64,000 nucleotides of DNA. It comes from Pseudomonas monteilii. GTDB lineage: Bacteria > Pseudomonadota > Gammaproteobacteria > Pseudomonadales > Pseudomonadaceae. Below, piece by piece: positions 44,177-52,324 of this stretch (within the stretch, counting starts at the first letter, position 1; each line of letters opens with the position of its first letter). The DNA lies in assembly GCA_001534745.1 (NCBI GenBank), contig CP013997.1:2108001-2172000 (forward strand), in the 5' to 3' direction. The notes under the pieces are model-generated. The model made no database searches. It was not told where the DNA came from and saw only the letters and a list, made by a program, of their open reading frames with translations. The position numbers were made by a program, and so were the translations under genes.

Positions 44177-44941
44177 ATGTTCGATGAAGCGGACATACGG
44201 CAGTCCTATTCAGATGTAGAGACGCACGCGGGTCACTACTTTTTTCAGCTGCATTTGGCTAAAACTTTTTATGAGTATTGTTTGAAGAGCACCGCAGACG
44301 TGGATTTGCTGGTGATCTCCGAAGCGATCGTCGACAGAGCGTTCGCCATGGACTTGATCCGCCAGGCCTCGGGCGACTTCAGTCAGGACAGGGTGTCGAG
44401 GTTCGACCTGAAGGCAAACCCCTATGGGTTCACACAGGCGTTGGTGTTGCCCAACACCTATCACGGCGCCTTCAAAGGTCGGTTCGACGCCAAGCGCGAA
44501 CGCCTGTACCTCTGCGTGCCCATCCACCGCTGTGAATTCTCGGGTGATGAATCAGCGGATGAGTTCAAGGCCATGCTTGAGCGCACGGTATACCCGTTTC
44601 GCTGGAACAGGCCGGTGTCCCCCAAGATCAGGGTGTACTTCGACAATCCGATAACGGGCGCAGGCACGGATGAAGAAGGCGTACTGATGACGTACTCCAC
44701 CATGCTGTCGGAGATCGGCAACCTGAACGGGGTCGTCAACGGCTTTATCGAGATCACGAACTACGCAGGCGAGGTCATCGAAGTGCTGTTCCCTGGGCAG
44801 AACCAGTTCACCCTGATCCGCCATCGTAGCGATGAGACAGCAGTAGCAGTGTCACTACCACAGTTGATGGACGCCTTGAACCGCTTCGTTTTCGATGGGC
44901 GGGCGAGGGCGCAGATGCGCTGGCGCGGATCTGTCGTTTGA
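44177..44941 (+). CDS. Family A protein, intact copy (unrecognised; precedes a SUKH gene)
   Basis: 254 residues, ATG 44177 with GGAGGCAAGG upstream. I cannot name the family. Visible features are 'LVISEAIVDRAFAMDLIRQASGDFSQDRVSRFDLKANPYGFTQALVLP', then 'LYLCVPIHRCEFSGDES', 'PKIRVYFDNPITGAGTDEEGVLMTYSTMLSEIGNLNGVVNGFIEITNYAGEVIEVL' and a helical tail. No signal peptide or membrane helix, so cytoplasmic. It is the only one of three copies (this one, 49061 and 50725) with an unbroken frame. Each copy is followed by a SUKH gene, so the two may work together or be co-inherited immunity genes. Confidence 0.82.
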   Translation: MFDEADIRQSYSDVETHAGHYFFQLHLAKTFYEYCLKSTADVDLLVISEAIVDRAFAMDLIRQASGDFSQDRVSRFDLKANPYGFTQALVLPNTYHGAFKGRFDAKRERLYLCVPIHRCEFSGDESADEFKAMLERTVYPFRWNRPVSPKIRVYFDNPITGAGTDEEGVLMTYSTMLSEIGNLNGVVNGFIEITNYAGEVIEVLFPGQNQFTLIRHRSDETAVAVSLPQLMDALNRFVFDGRARAQMRWRGSVV

Positions 44942-45054
44942 GACGTGTCGATGATGGCGCACTGACGCAATGCATGAGCGCCTGCGTGTACCTATAAAGC
45001 AGGCTAAGGTACATGAGCCTACGCCGCAGGGCGTACCCTGGTAAGGAATACAGC

Positions 45055-45732
45055 ATGACGTGGACTGAGTCGCAGAAGTCGGAGATGCTCGACAAATTGC
45101 AAGGATACGAGGTTTATTTCACGCCTGCCGATCTGACTTCCGGGTTTGAACTGCCTTTGGAGTGGCGTAACTTTGGTCCTGCAGATGGCGAGAAATCCTG
45201 CGTCCCTGCCGAGTGGGTCAAGTATGCTGACCTGCTGCCCTGGGTATGTGCCTGGATCGAACAGTGCGTGCTAGGGACCGTGATTGCGGTAAAGGACAAG
45301 CCCTACCTCATGTACGTTTATAGGGACCACGGGTTGGTGAGTTTCTATATGGGTGGGGTGCCTTTGGGGGCAAGTGACCTACAGCTCAATGAATATGCAC
45401 ACCTCCCAGAAAAATTGAAAGAATTTTACCGTGATCTACATGATGGCTTCGGGTTTTATATAGGGTGTACCATGGGGCCTTCCCAAGTTGAAGATTTTAC
45501 CCCCATAAAAGATCTGTGTGATGAAGACTATTCGGATTTTCCTGATATGGTAAGCTTCTTCTCAAGCGGCGCTGGAGACTACCTAGCGTTAGGTAGGAAA
45601 GCGTGGGAGGGTGATTTCTTTATATGGTGGCACGAAAAGCCCGATGCTCCTGTTCGAAAAGACGACCTATGGGGAATCATGGATACATGGATGTCGATCT
45701 TTCTGGAAGATTCCGAGATGAATGGCTGTTAA
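45055..45732 (+). CDS. SMI1/KNR4 (SUKH) immunity-like protein, copy 2
   Basis: 225 residues, ATG 45055 with AAGGAA seven bases upstream. It starts 'MTWTESQKSEMLDKLQGYEVYFTPADL', almost the same as copies 3 and 6. The conserved second half is 'GFGFYIGCTMGPSQVEDFTPIKDLCDEDYSDFPDMVSFFSSGAGDYLALG'. The middle (about 90-118, 'YRDHGLVSFYMGGVPLGASDLQLNEYAHLP') differs most from the other copies. It follows intact family A; the intergenic sequence resembles that at 49821-49923, showing that the pair was duplicated as a unit. Confidence 0.87.
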   Translation: MTWTESQKSEMLDKLQGYEVYFTPADLTSGFELPLEWRNFGPADGEKSCVPAEWVKYADLLPWVCAWIEQCVLGTVIAVKDKPYLMYVYRDHGLVSFYMGGVPLGASDLQLNEYAHLPEKLKEFYRDLHDGFGFYIGCTMGPSQVEDFTPIKDLCDEDYSDFPDMVSFFSSGAGDYLALGRKAWEGDFFIWWHEKPDAPVRKDDLWGIMDTWMSIFLEDSEMNGC

Positions 45733-45762
45733 GTGGGAGCTTTCAAAATCCATAAAAGCTTG

Positions 45763-45840
45763 TACGGACGACCATTGCCTGAAAACACGCCAGAGAGAAA
45801 CTTGCTGGTGATCTTCGAAGACATCGTCGATAGAGCATAG
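45763..45840 (+). pseudogene. Fragment of a fourth family A gene
   Basis: About 78 bases match family A copy 2 around 49151-49228 at roughly 85% identity. In particular, 'CGCCAGAGAGA' and 'CTTGCTGGTGATCT' are shared, as is the ATCGTCGA(C/T)AGAGC end. It has no start and its frame stops at once at TAG (45838-45840). It shows that another family A/SUKH unit once stood here. Confidence 0.75.
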
Positions 45841-45874
45841 GAAGTGATTTTTGCGGATAAAGGTATAGCTTACA

Positions 45875-46471
45875 ATGGATACTATTAGCGACGTATTGAA
45901 AGGACTGAGCGCTGTACACGCCAAACATAAAATTTCTGGACGTTTTTTAGCGTCAGATGACGCATCGACTCGCTGGCCTCCAGCGCTTCCCTGTTCCGTT
46001 GAGCTTGAGGCTTTTTACAATCAAAGCGAGCCACATGGGGTTCAGATCGAAACCGGCCTTACGCCCTTGAAACTATTTGACGTCACAGCGCTTGAAAAGG
46101 CGCAGACTGGCTACCGATGGATTAACAACACAGGCGGGCTGGTCTTGAACGATGAGTGGCCAGCTCAAGACGTAGTCATAATGGATGATAGAGGTGGTGG
46201 CAAGCCAATCATAGCGGTTACTAATGTTAAAAACACCCCCGTGCTGGCGAGCTTCGATTGCGTGGAGCCATTCAAGATTGCTGACTCACTGGCCGACTTT
46301 ATTTCGGCGCTGACCAAGTTAATCGATATTGTCTATGACGAATTTGATATTTTCGACATTTCGAATGACGACGGCATCAGCACTACGTTCATGGCCAGAG
46401 TGAATAGCGAAATCACTCCAATCTTGGGTGATGACAATAGAAGGCGGTTCGTGGATTATTTTTACGGTTAG
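45875..46471 (+). CDS. Diverged SMI1/KNR4-like protein
   Basis: 198 residues, ATG 45875, AAAGG 11 bases upstream. Not a close copy of the array's other SUKH genes, but it has SUKH-like order: 'LPCSVELEAFYNQSEPHGVQIETGLTPLKLFDVTALEKAQTGYRWI', 'DVVIMDDRGGGKPIIAVTNVKNTPVLASF', 'FKIADSLADFISALTKLIDIVYDEFDI'. The 'L...l..FY....P..v.....lkl....elE..Q.GYrw' start and the loss of 'GAGDYLALG' suggest another SUKH branch. An immunity role fits the position only. Confidence 0.68.
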   Translation: MDTISDVLKGLSAVHAKHKISGRFLASDDASTRWPPALPCSVELEAFYNQSEPHGVQIETGLTPLKLFDVTALEKAQTGYRWINNTGGLVLNDEWPAQDVVIMDDRGGGKPIIAVTNVKNTPVLASFDCVEPFKIADSLADFISALTKLIDIVYDEFDIFDISNDDGISTTFMARVNSEITPILGDDNRRRFVDYFYG

Positions 46472-46522
46472 CTTGGGCTGATTGGATCTTTGAATTGCAA
46501 ATCATAGGGTGCTGAGGTGATC

Positions 46523-46837
46523 ATGAAGACCTATCGCATAAGGGAAGTTCTCGAAAATCCTGACAAGGTACCCGAGGCTTGGTTCTTTCTGCCCAGTTCG
46601 AGCTGGACGCTGGACACACAAGGCGCTTTTTCTTTAGACAGTCGTGATTTTGAACCAGGCTCTACGGACTATCTTCCTCCTCAAGTAGCAAGTGAAGGGT
46701 GGATTGAAACCTTGGAGACTTCTATGATACAAGACGTGATTGAATATACAAATCAGCAACTCCCTGACGCTACCATCGACGACTATTTTATAGCCTTCAA
46801 ATACTTCATTGAAAACGACGCATTTCTAGAGTTTTAA
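46523..46837 (+). CDS. Small acidic hypothetical protein
   Basis: 104 residues. ATG 46523 is preferred over GTG 46517 because GAGG sits five bases before it. The pattern is 'VPEAWFFLPSSSWTLDTQGAFSLDSRDF', 'GWIETLETSMIQDVIEYTNQQLPDATIDDYFIAFKYFIENDAFLEF': short strands, then helices, ending in 'YF(I)ENDAF'. I know similar sequences only as uncharacterised proteins beside toxin genes and cannot give a family. Low GC and same orientation as the rest of the array. Confidence 0.68.
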   Translation: MKTYRIREVLENPDKVPEAWFFLPSSSWTLDTQGAFSLDSRDFEPGSTDYLPPQVASEGWIETLETSMIQDVIEYTNQQLPDATIDDYFIAFKYFIENDAFLEF

Positions 46838-47186
46838 AATCTGTTGTCCAATAGAAAAGCAAATGTCCTCAGTGTAGGCGATTTATGACTTTAACAATAG
46901 GCTGCATTTTGAATGCCGAATTAGACAAGGCGTTAAAGCTTACGTCCTCAGCGTTCGAAAGGACCGTCATAACGAAAAAAGCTGCCATTCAAATACAAAA
47001 AAGCTCGTGTGGCTGATCCTTGCTCAAAGAGTAGAGCTAAATGGCAGATTGAATGCTGCAGGAAAGCGCAAGCGTCTTGAATAGCGCTGGGTGCTTAGAC
47101 CTACTATAAGGTATGGGAGGTCACAGTCTTAGCTGGAGTAGAGCTATCTTTCTGGGCACATTGGTCGAGATGAAAAGGGTAGGGTT
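46838..47186. other. Gene-free A/T-rich stretch in the array
   Basis: No usable ORF. The translation near 46885 ('YDFNNRLHFECR') faintly resembles the 'FDdETGLHYN.fRYYDP' segment of Rhs cores, and could be another worn rhs relic. The match is too weak to call. Confidence 0.3.
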
Positions 47187-47630
47187 ATGAGAGATAATGC
47201 CAGGTTTTGTCAAGGGGACTATTTCGCAATTCCTATGAAGGATGGGCGATTTGCTGTAGCCCAGATACTTTGGTTGGGCACTGATAGCATAGGTAACAAG
47301 TTTAGAAAAATTTTTGCTTTTGCTGTGAAATCAGTAAGCAATGATTTTAGAGTTTATGAAGACAAAGAATATTTGAGATTCAAAGATTGGAACGGTGAGG
47401 TTTCAGTTATATTTACTTCTGTAGAAAGCTTGGTGTCAGGGGGTTGGCCACGACTACAGGGTGGGGCTATTTCAGATGAAAAATATAAAGCATTAGAGTT
47501 CAATATGGCCGGGACCCTTTATCGAAAAGGGTTTCCGGTGCGGATTTTAGACATAAACGATTATAAAGATCATCTGCTGATGGGGGTGTCTGGTTATGCT
47601 TTGGTTGAGAATTACTTACAGCAATACTGA
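47187..47630 (+). CDS. Imm26-like immunity protein
   Basis: 147 residues, ATG 47187, AGGGTAGGG upstream. The opening 'FCQGDYFAIPMKDGRFAVAQILWLGTDSIGNKFRKIFAFAVKS' matches the 'kkGd.faIPL.dg.ya.aqVl.' start that defines Imm26-type immunity proteins. The second part 'WPRLQGGAISDEKYKALEFNMAGTLYRKGFPVRI' continues the all-beta-rich pattern. No toxin gene is adjacent. Low GC. The call rests on the N-terminal motif. Confidence 0.75.
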   Translation: MRDNARFCQGDYFAIPMKDGRFAVAQILWLGTDSIGNKFRKIFAFAVKSVSNDFRVYEDKEYLRFKDWNGEVSVIFTSVESLVSGGWPRLQGGAISDEKYKALEFNMAGTLYRKGFPVRILDINDYKDHLLMGVSGYALVENYLQQY

Positions 47631-47888
47631 TCTATACAGTGCTAGCATTCAACTTGTTGGCAATGTAATGGTTGAGTACGACAATAGTTATCGTGGAATC
47701 AATGGGCTTTAATCATTGGTGAAGTATATGGTAATGCCGGATTGCATATTTGCTAATAGGTAAATTTGCGCGCTATATCAAAGGGCTGAGTCGCGTTTAT
47801 CCAGGCTTACTTAGGTGCCGCATTAAGCACTTGATCGAAATGAACAAATCCCTGTGTCCAGAAATGTGAAGCTAGGAGCCTGGCCGCG

Positions 47889-48239
47889 ATGAGTAAAGAT
47901 GAGCAGTTTATAAACGCAATCTCTTCTGAGTTGTTTGGGGAGCATTTTCGCCAGTACAAAGACTGGCTCACCAAGCCTGCCGATAATGACATAGACCCCT
48001 ACGGCCTGGCGCGCAATGCGATGGCTTCGCTGAGCGATGCCCAGAAGATGGATATCATCAATTTTATGAAGGTCGTCATGGCAGACACCGCCTCTTCAAT
48101 TTTTGGAGCTTTTGATGGCGTTCACTTTCCTAATGACCTCGACGGGGATTTCGTTTTGTTCCTAGATGGCGAGGAAATTCAGGGCGATCTACAAAGCTTA
48201 TTTATCGATAAAGCCCAGCAAGAGGGGGCGTATGGATAA
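47889..48239 (+). CDS. Orphan immunity-like protein, family B copy 2
   Basis: 116 residues, ATG 47889, AGGAG 11 bases upstream. Full-length paralogue of the 40202 gene (more than half of the residues shared), for example 'DPYGLARNAMASLSDAQKMDIINFMKVVMADTASSIFGAFDGVHFPNDLDGDFVLFLDGEEIQGDLQSLFI' against the same stretch there. GC is higher than in copy 1, so the copies may have arrived separately. An rhs relic begins about 40 bases downstream of this gene's stop, the reverse of the order at 40119, where the relic precedes the gene. Confidence 0.8.
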   Translation: MSKDEQFINAISSELFGEHFRQYKDWLTKPADNDIDPYGLARNAMASLSDAQKMDIINFMKVVMADTASSIFGAFDGVHFPNDLDGDFVLFLDGEEIQGDLQSLFIDKAQQEGAYG

Positions 48240-48276
48240 TCCTTCATTGAAGGGTAGACAATGAACCTGATGTGCA

Positions 48277-48372
48277 CGATTCATCACACAGAATCCGATA
48301 GGGCTAAACGACGGTTTACCCTTTATCAATATGCGCCGAGCAGTAATTCCTTGCATAGGGCAGGGGGCCTAA
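48277..48372 (+). pseudogene. Relic of an rhs core end
   Basis: The first 29 bases (48277-48305) match the intact rhs gene at 39131-39159 in about 27 positions, encoding RF(I)TQ(N)PIGL where the intact protein reads RFTTQDPIGL. After a frameshift, the other frame reads 'LYQYAPSSNS', equal to the 'LYGYAPNSTG' that precedes the toxin tip. The relic is thus the cocoon end of another Rhs protein, with its toxin tip lost or unrecognisable. Confidence 0.85.
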
Positions 48373-48518
48373 AAATAGAAAGGGCTGATATGTAAGCCTT
48401 TGCAAGATGTAGGAAGAATGTTTGCGGAGTATCAACTAGGAGCATATGTCATTCAATGATGCAAAAGGGTGGCTTGGAATTGTCTTCTAACTATATTTTT
48501 GTTAGCCGGTGTTTTTAA

Positions 48519-48758
48519 ATGGAAGAAAATTTGATAGCCGCTTTGAAAGAGTCAATCTCCAATAGTCAGAGGATTAAGAGTCTCATCCTGCATAACATTG
48601 AGGCTACTGATAAAAAGGTTATTAGGTTAAACCTCGTTTATCTCACGTTCGATTTTTCATCCAAAACCATTTTGTTAGAATATTTTGTTGAAGATGATGA
48701 GTATCCGAATATTGAAATGAGCTTCTCTGATTTGGCGGCATTGCTGAAAAGCAAATAA
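48519..48758 (+). CDS. Small hypothetical protein after the rhs relic
   Basis: 79 residues from ATG 48519. No clear ribosome site is seen. Sequence: an N-terminal helix 'LIAALKESISNSQRIKSLILHNI', then strands 'KVIRLNLVYLTFDFSSKTILLEYFVEDDEYPNIEMSFSDLAALL'. This is compact and acidic, the size of small immunity proteins. Since it follows an rhs relic, it could be the immunity gene of that lost tip. It could also be a chance frame, hence the modest confidence. Confidence 0.52.
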   Translation: MEENLIAALKESISNSQRIKSLILHNIEATDKKVIRLNLVYLTFDFSSKTILLEYFVEDDEYPNIEMSFSDLAALLKSK

Positions 48759-49060
48759 TTGACTGAGGCCGCAAGCGATCTTTATCGCTTTATTCGCGGG
48801 GTGAGAGCGATTGTTGTGTGCTCTAAATGTGATGTTCTTGCACTATCTTGATGTCGTGGGTAAAACACTAGGCACAGCTTTGCTCGATTAAAGCTTCCAG
48901 CGACAAATGCGAATATTGCTTAAGGGGTTCGGCGGCGATATCATCCATTCGACCAAAATATCCACAGACACGCTTTCGAGCAGACTGTGGGCACGCTTGA
49001 ACGCAATCGTCCACCGGTCGATTTATCCAGCAACCGATCAGCAGGGAGGCAAGGTGAACC
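48759..49060. other. Gap holding the duplicated leader of family A copy 2
   Basis: No gene is seen. The last ~80 bases before 49061, up to the ribosome site GGAGGCAAGGTGAACC, resemble the leader of the intact copy at 44100-44176 (GGAGGCAAGGTGAATC). The duplication therefore included upstream sequence and perhaps a promoter. Confidence 0.5.
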
Positions 49061-49820
49061 ATGCTCCATGAAGCTGACATACGGCAGTCTTATTCAGATG
49101 TAGAGACGCACGCGGGTCATTACTTCTTTCAATTACGATTGGCCGAAACATTCGATGACCATTTGCCTGAAAAGCACGCCAGAGAGAGACTTGCTGGTGA
49201 TCTCTGAAGCGATCGTCGACAGAGCGTTCGCCATGGACGTTATCCGCCAGGCCTCGGGCGATTTCAGCCAGGACAGGGTGTCGAGGTTTGACCTGACGGC
49301 AAACCCCTATGGGTTCACGCAGGCATTGGTGCTGCCCAATACCTATCACGGCGTCTTCAAAGGTCGGTTCGATGCCAAACGCGAACGCCTGTACCTCTGC
49401 GTGCCCATCCACCGCTGTGAATTCTCGGGTGACGAATCAGCGCATGAGTTCAAGGCCATGCTTGAGCGCACGGTATACCCGTTTCGCTGGAACAGGCCGG
49501 TGTCCCCCAAGATCAGGGTGTATTTCGACAATCCGGTAACGGGCGCAGGCACGGATGAACAAGGCGTACTGATGACGTACTCCACCCTGCTGTCGGAGAT
49601 CGGCAACCTGAACGGGGTCGTCAGCGGCTTTATCGAGATCACGAACTACGCGGGCGAGGTCATCGAAGTGCTGTCCCCTGGACAGGACCAGTTCACTCTG
49701 ATCCGCCATCGCAGCGATGAGACAGCAGTGTCACTACCACAGTTGATGGACGCCGTGAACCGCTTCGTTTTCGATGGGCAGGCGAGGGCACAGATGCATT
49801 GGCATGGATCTGTCGTTTGA
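49061..49820 (+). pseudogene. Family A protein, copy 2, frameshifted near the N-terminus
   Basis: The gene aligns with the intact copy at 44177 over its full length and is over 90% identical in protein after the break. It starts properly (GGAGGCAAGG, ATG 49061, then MLHEADIRQSYSDVETHAGHYFFQ). From the ATG to the shared GTGATC it has 136 bases where the intact copy has 135, so one base is inserted around 49155-49175. The N-terminal frame ends at TGA near 49205. A shorter product could start at ATG 49155 in the downstream frame. Otherwise the ORF is undamaged, so the break is recent, an assembly error, or a regulated shift. Confidence 0.8.
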
Positions 49821-49923
49821 AGCGTGTAGAGGACGCGATGCACGGTTGCCTGCGTGTAGCCATTCAGCAGGCCACTGTGCATGAGCCCAGGCCCGCCGAG
49901 CATACCCTTGCAAGGATTACAGC

Positions 49924-50610
49924 ATGACATGGACTGAATCACAGAAGCTGGAGATCCTCGATGAATTGAAGGAGTACGAGGTCTACTTCACGCCTGCCGA
50001 CCTGCCTTATGGACTTGAGCTGCCTGAACAGTGGCGCGGTTTTGGCCCCGCGGATGGCGAGAAATCCTGTGTACCCACCGAGTGGGCCAACTATGCCGAA
50101 CAGCTGCCCTGGGTATGTGGCTGGATCGAGCAATGCGTGCTAGGGACCGTGGTTGCGGTAAAAGACCAGCCTTACCTCATGTACGTTTACAGCAAGGAAG
50201 ACGAGCTGTATTTTTACAGAGGTGGTGTGCCATTAGGAGCAGGTAATACGAAGCTCAATAAATGCGCCCATCTTCCACAGCAGTTGAAGGATTTTTACCG
50301 AGATCTGCACGATGGCTTTGGATTTTACATAGGCTGCACGATGGGGCCTTCTCACGTCGAGGATTTTGTCCCTATAAAAGACCTGTGTGATGAGGACTAT
50401 CCGGGTTTTCCAGATATGGTGAGTTTCTTCTCGAGCGGCGCGGGGGATTACTTGGCACTGGGCGAAGGGGCTTGGGCGGGCGTGTTCTTCATGTGGTTTC
50501 ACGAAGAACCCGATACACCAACGCGAAACGAGGATGTGTGGGGGGTAATGGATGCATGGATGTCGATTTTTCTGGAAGACTCCGAGATGAATGCGCTGTC
50601 CAGGCAGTAA
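49924..50610 (+). CDS. SMI1/KNR4 (SUKH) immunity-like protein, copy 3
   Basis: 228 residues, ATG 49924, CAAGGA upstream. N-terminal ~85 residues are almost the same as copy 6 at 53135 ('MTWTESQKLEILDELKEYEVYFTPADLP' and 'CVPTEWANYAEQLPWVCGWI'). Residues ~88-115 differ ('YSKEDELYFYRGGVPLGAGNTKLNKCAHLPQQLKDF'), and the conserved half 'GFYIGCTMGPSHVEDFVPIKDLCDEDYPGFPDM' returns. Instead of the usual WWHE this copy has 'MWFHEEPDTP'. It is paired with the frameshifted family A copy 2. Confidence 0.87.
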   Translation: MTWTESQKLEILDELKEYEVYFTPADLPYGLELPEQWRGFGPADGEKSCVPTEWANYAEQLPWVCGWIEQCVLGTVVAVKDQPYLMYVYSKEDELYFYRGGVPLGAGNTKLNKCAHLPQQLKDFYRDLHDGFGFYIGCTMGPSHVEDFVPIKDLCDEDYPGFPDMVSFFSSGAGDYLALGEGAWAGVFFMWFHEEPDTPTRNEDVWGVMDAWMSIFLEDSEMNALSRQ

Positions 50611-50724
50611 TCATGAATCTCACGAAAGCGTGTATCGACAGGCGCTGCCGAATTTTCGCCGCTGCTGTAAGGACTCGCCTCTTCACTGAACTATGCCGCT
50701 CACGACGAACAGCGTAAACCGTTC

Positions 50725-51449
50725 ATGATCTCTCGAAACGCATTGCTCAAGACTTACGACAGTGTCGAGGTATTGGCTGGAAACGTATATTTTTCCAGGA
50801 TGAAATGCAGCCGCATACGTATAATTATTGGTTGTGTGCTTTCGGGGAAAAGGATTTGATTGTCGTCTCCCAGGACCACGTGATCACCTCGCTGGCTCTG
50901 GATGTCATTGCCTCGGCTTCCGCAGGGTGTGTGGCGTCTTCGACACCGACGATTGTCGACCTCAAAACATCGGCAAGTACCTTCACGCACCTCATGATTG
51001 TGCCCTCTCACTACCACGGTTACCTCAAGGGCGTTGACGGTGTCGACAGACGCGCGCTTTACTGGTGTGTGCCAATCCATCGGTGCGAATTTTCAGGGTC
51101 TGAATCCGAGGATGATTTCAGGGAAATACGCTTTCATTATGTGCCAGTATTGGATTGGAAGAGAAAAGCGCATCCTAAGTTGCTTGTCTACTTTGACAAC
51201 CCTGAAACGGATGGGGGCACAGATGAGGCGGGTGCGTTTCACCAGTGGTCAGAGCTTTTGCAGGAGATCAGTGAGCTCAATGGTGTGACGAATGGGTTCA
51301 TTGAGATTACAAACTATCAGGGCCAGGTAATGGAAGTCCTTTCTCCCGCGCAGGATGTCTTTTTACTGATGCGGAATGGAAAAGATGAGGAATATCTTGA
51401 ATTCCCTTTACTTGTCGAGGCACTGACCCGATTCGCATTCGGTGAATGA
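50725..51449 (+). pseudogene. Family A protein, diverged copy 3, frameshifted at a T-run
   Basis: The main frame from 50805 ('MQPHTYNYWLCAFGEKDLIVVSQ...IHRCEFSGSES...NGVTNGFIEITNYQGQVMEVLSP') is a clear family A member, about 40-50% identical to copy 1. The missing N-terminus is found in another frame from ATG 50725 ('MISRNALLKTYDSVEVLAGNVYF', matching 'DIRQSYSDVETHAGHYFF'). The frames meet at a run of five T (50790-50794); one more T would restore the reading frame. An internal start at 50805 with AGGA four bases upstream could give a 214-residue protein. Confidence 0.72.
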
Positions 51450-51598
51450 GACAATTCGTGGGCACGGGTAATGGGCCGCGAGAGCATCCAGACCTTCCTG
51501 GGCCCAGTGAGGACCCAAACCGTCGGCTGCATGCGCATGCGCATGCGCTGTGGCGCAAACGCTGCGCGAAAGCTGTCTGAATGAGCAAGGAGGCACGC

Positions 51599-52324
51599 AT
51601 GAAATGGTCTGAAGCAATGAAGCAAGCCATCGTCGAAGAGCTTAAGGAATACGAGGTCTACTTCTCCTTGGAAGAGGTGCCTGAAACCCTATCCTTTCCT
51701 AAACAATGGCTGAACTTTGGTCCTGCCGAGTCGGGCAAACGCTGCACGCCTGACGCATGGCGTCATTACGCTGAATGGCTGCCCTGGGTATCGACGTGGG
51801 TCGATAATTGCGTACTGGGGACGGTATTGGCGGTACGCGACAAGCCCTTTCTCATGTATGTGTTCAGCGGCGAGGGCAATCTGTATTTCTACATGGGTGG
51901 AGCGCCTTTGGGGGAAGGAAGCACTGCGCTCGAGGGGCGAGAGGGGTTTCCCGATAGCCTGAAAAAATTCTATGGCGAGCTGCACAACGGGTTCGGGTTC
52001 TATATCGGCTGCACGATGGGGCCGTCCCAGGTCGAACAGTTCGTTTCGATCAAGGATTTGTGCGACGAGGACTATCCAGATCTGCCTGACATGACGGCGA
52101 TCTTTTCGAGTGGCGCTGGAGACTACCTGGCGCTGGGTGAAGGCGCTGCGAGCGGTGAGGTCTTCATCTGGTGGCATGAAAAGCCCGACGAGCCTGCACG
52201 CGATCTCGATTTGTGGGCTTACATGGATTCGTGGATGTCGATTTTCCTAGAGGACTCAGACGTATGTGTTACTGGGCAAGAAGGCGGTTCAAGAACCGAA
52301 CCCCGAATCCATTCAGGAGGATAA
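51599..52324 (+). CDS. SMI1/KNR4 (SUKH) immunity-like protein, copy 4
   Basis: 241 residues. ATG 51599 (MKWSEAMKQA) follows an ideal AAGGAGG by seven bases; ATG 51581 upstream is less likely. It is closest to copy 1 in the N-terminus ('KWSE.MK.A...LKEYE(D)') and in 'GELHNGFGFYIGCTMG'. It has the standard 'FSSGAGDYLALGEG' and 'FIWWHEKPDEP'. The last ~15 residues ('TGQEGGSRTEPRIHSGG') go beyond the usual end and contain the ribosome site of the next gene, whose ATG follows this stop codon at once. Confidence 0.87.
   Translation: MKWSEAMKQAIVEELKEYEVYFSLEEVPETLSFPKQWLNFGPAESGKRCTPDAWRHYAEWLPWVSTWVDNCVLGTVLAVRDKPFLMYVFSGEGNLYFYMGGAPLGEGSTALEGREGFPDSLKKFYGELHNGFGFYIGCTMGPSQVEQFVSIKDLCDEDYPDLPDMTAIFSSGAGDYLALGEGAASGEVFIWWHEKPDEPARDLDLWAYMDSWMSIFLEDSDVCVTGQEGGSRTEPRIHSGG

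Noticed and set aside
45667..45928. Small minus-strand ORFs over the 45.7-45.9 kb gap
   Set aside because: They overlap the family A fragment and the start of the 45875 gene; sense-strand explanation is better.
46838..47186. rhs relic near 46885
   Set aside because: The translated match to the Rhs 'GLHYN' segment is short and weak compared with the two accepted relics.
49155..49820. Treating the downstream frame of family A copy 2 as a normal full gene
   Set aside because: The matching N-terminus with ribosome site lies in another frame from 49061, so it was recorded as a frameshifted copy.
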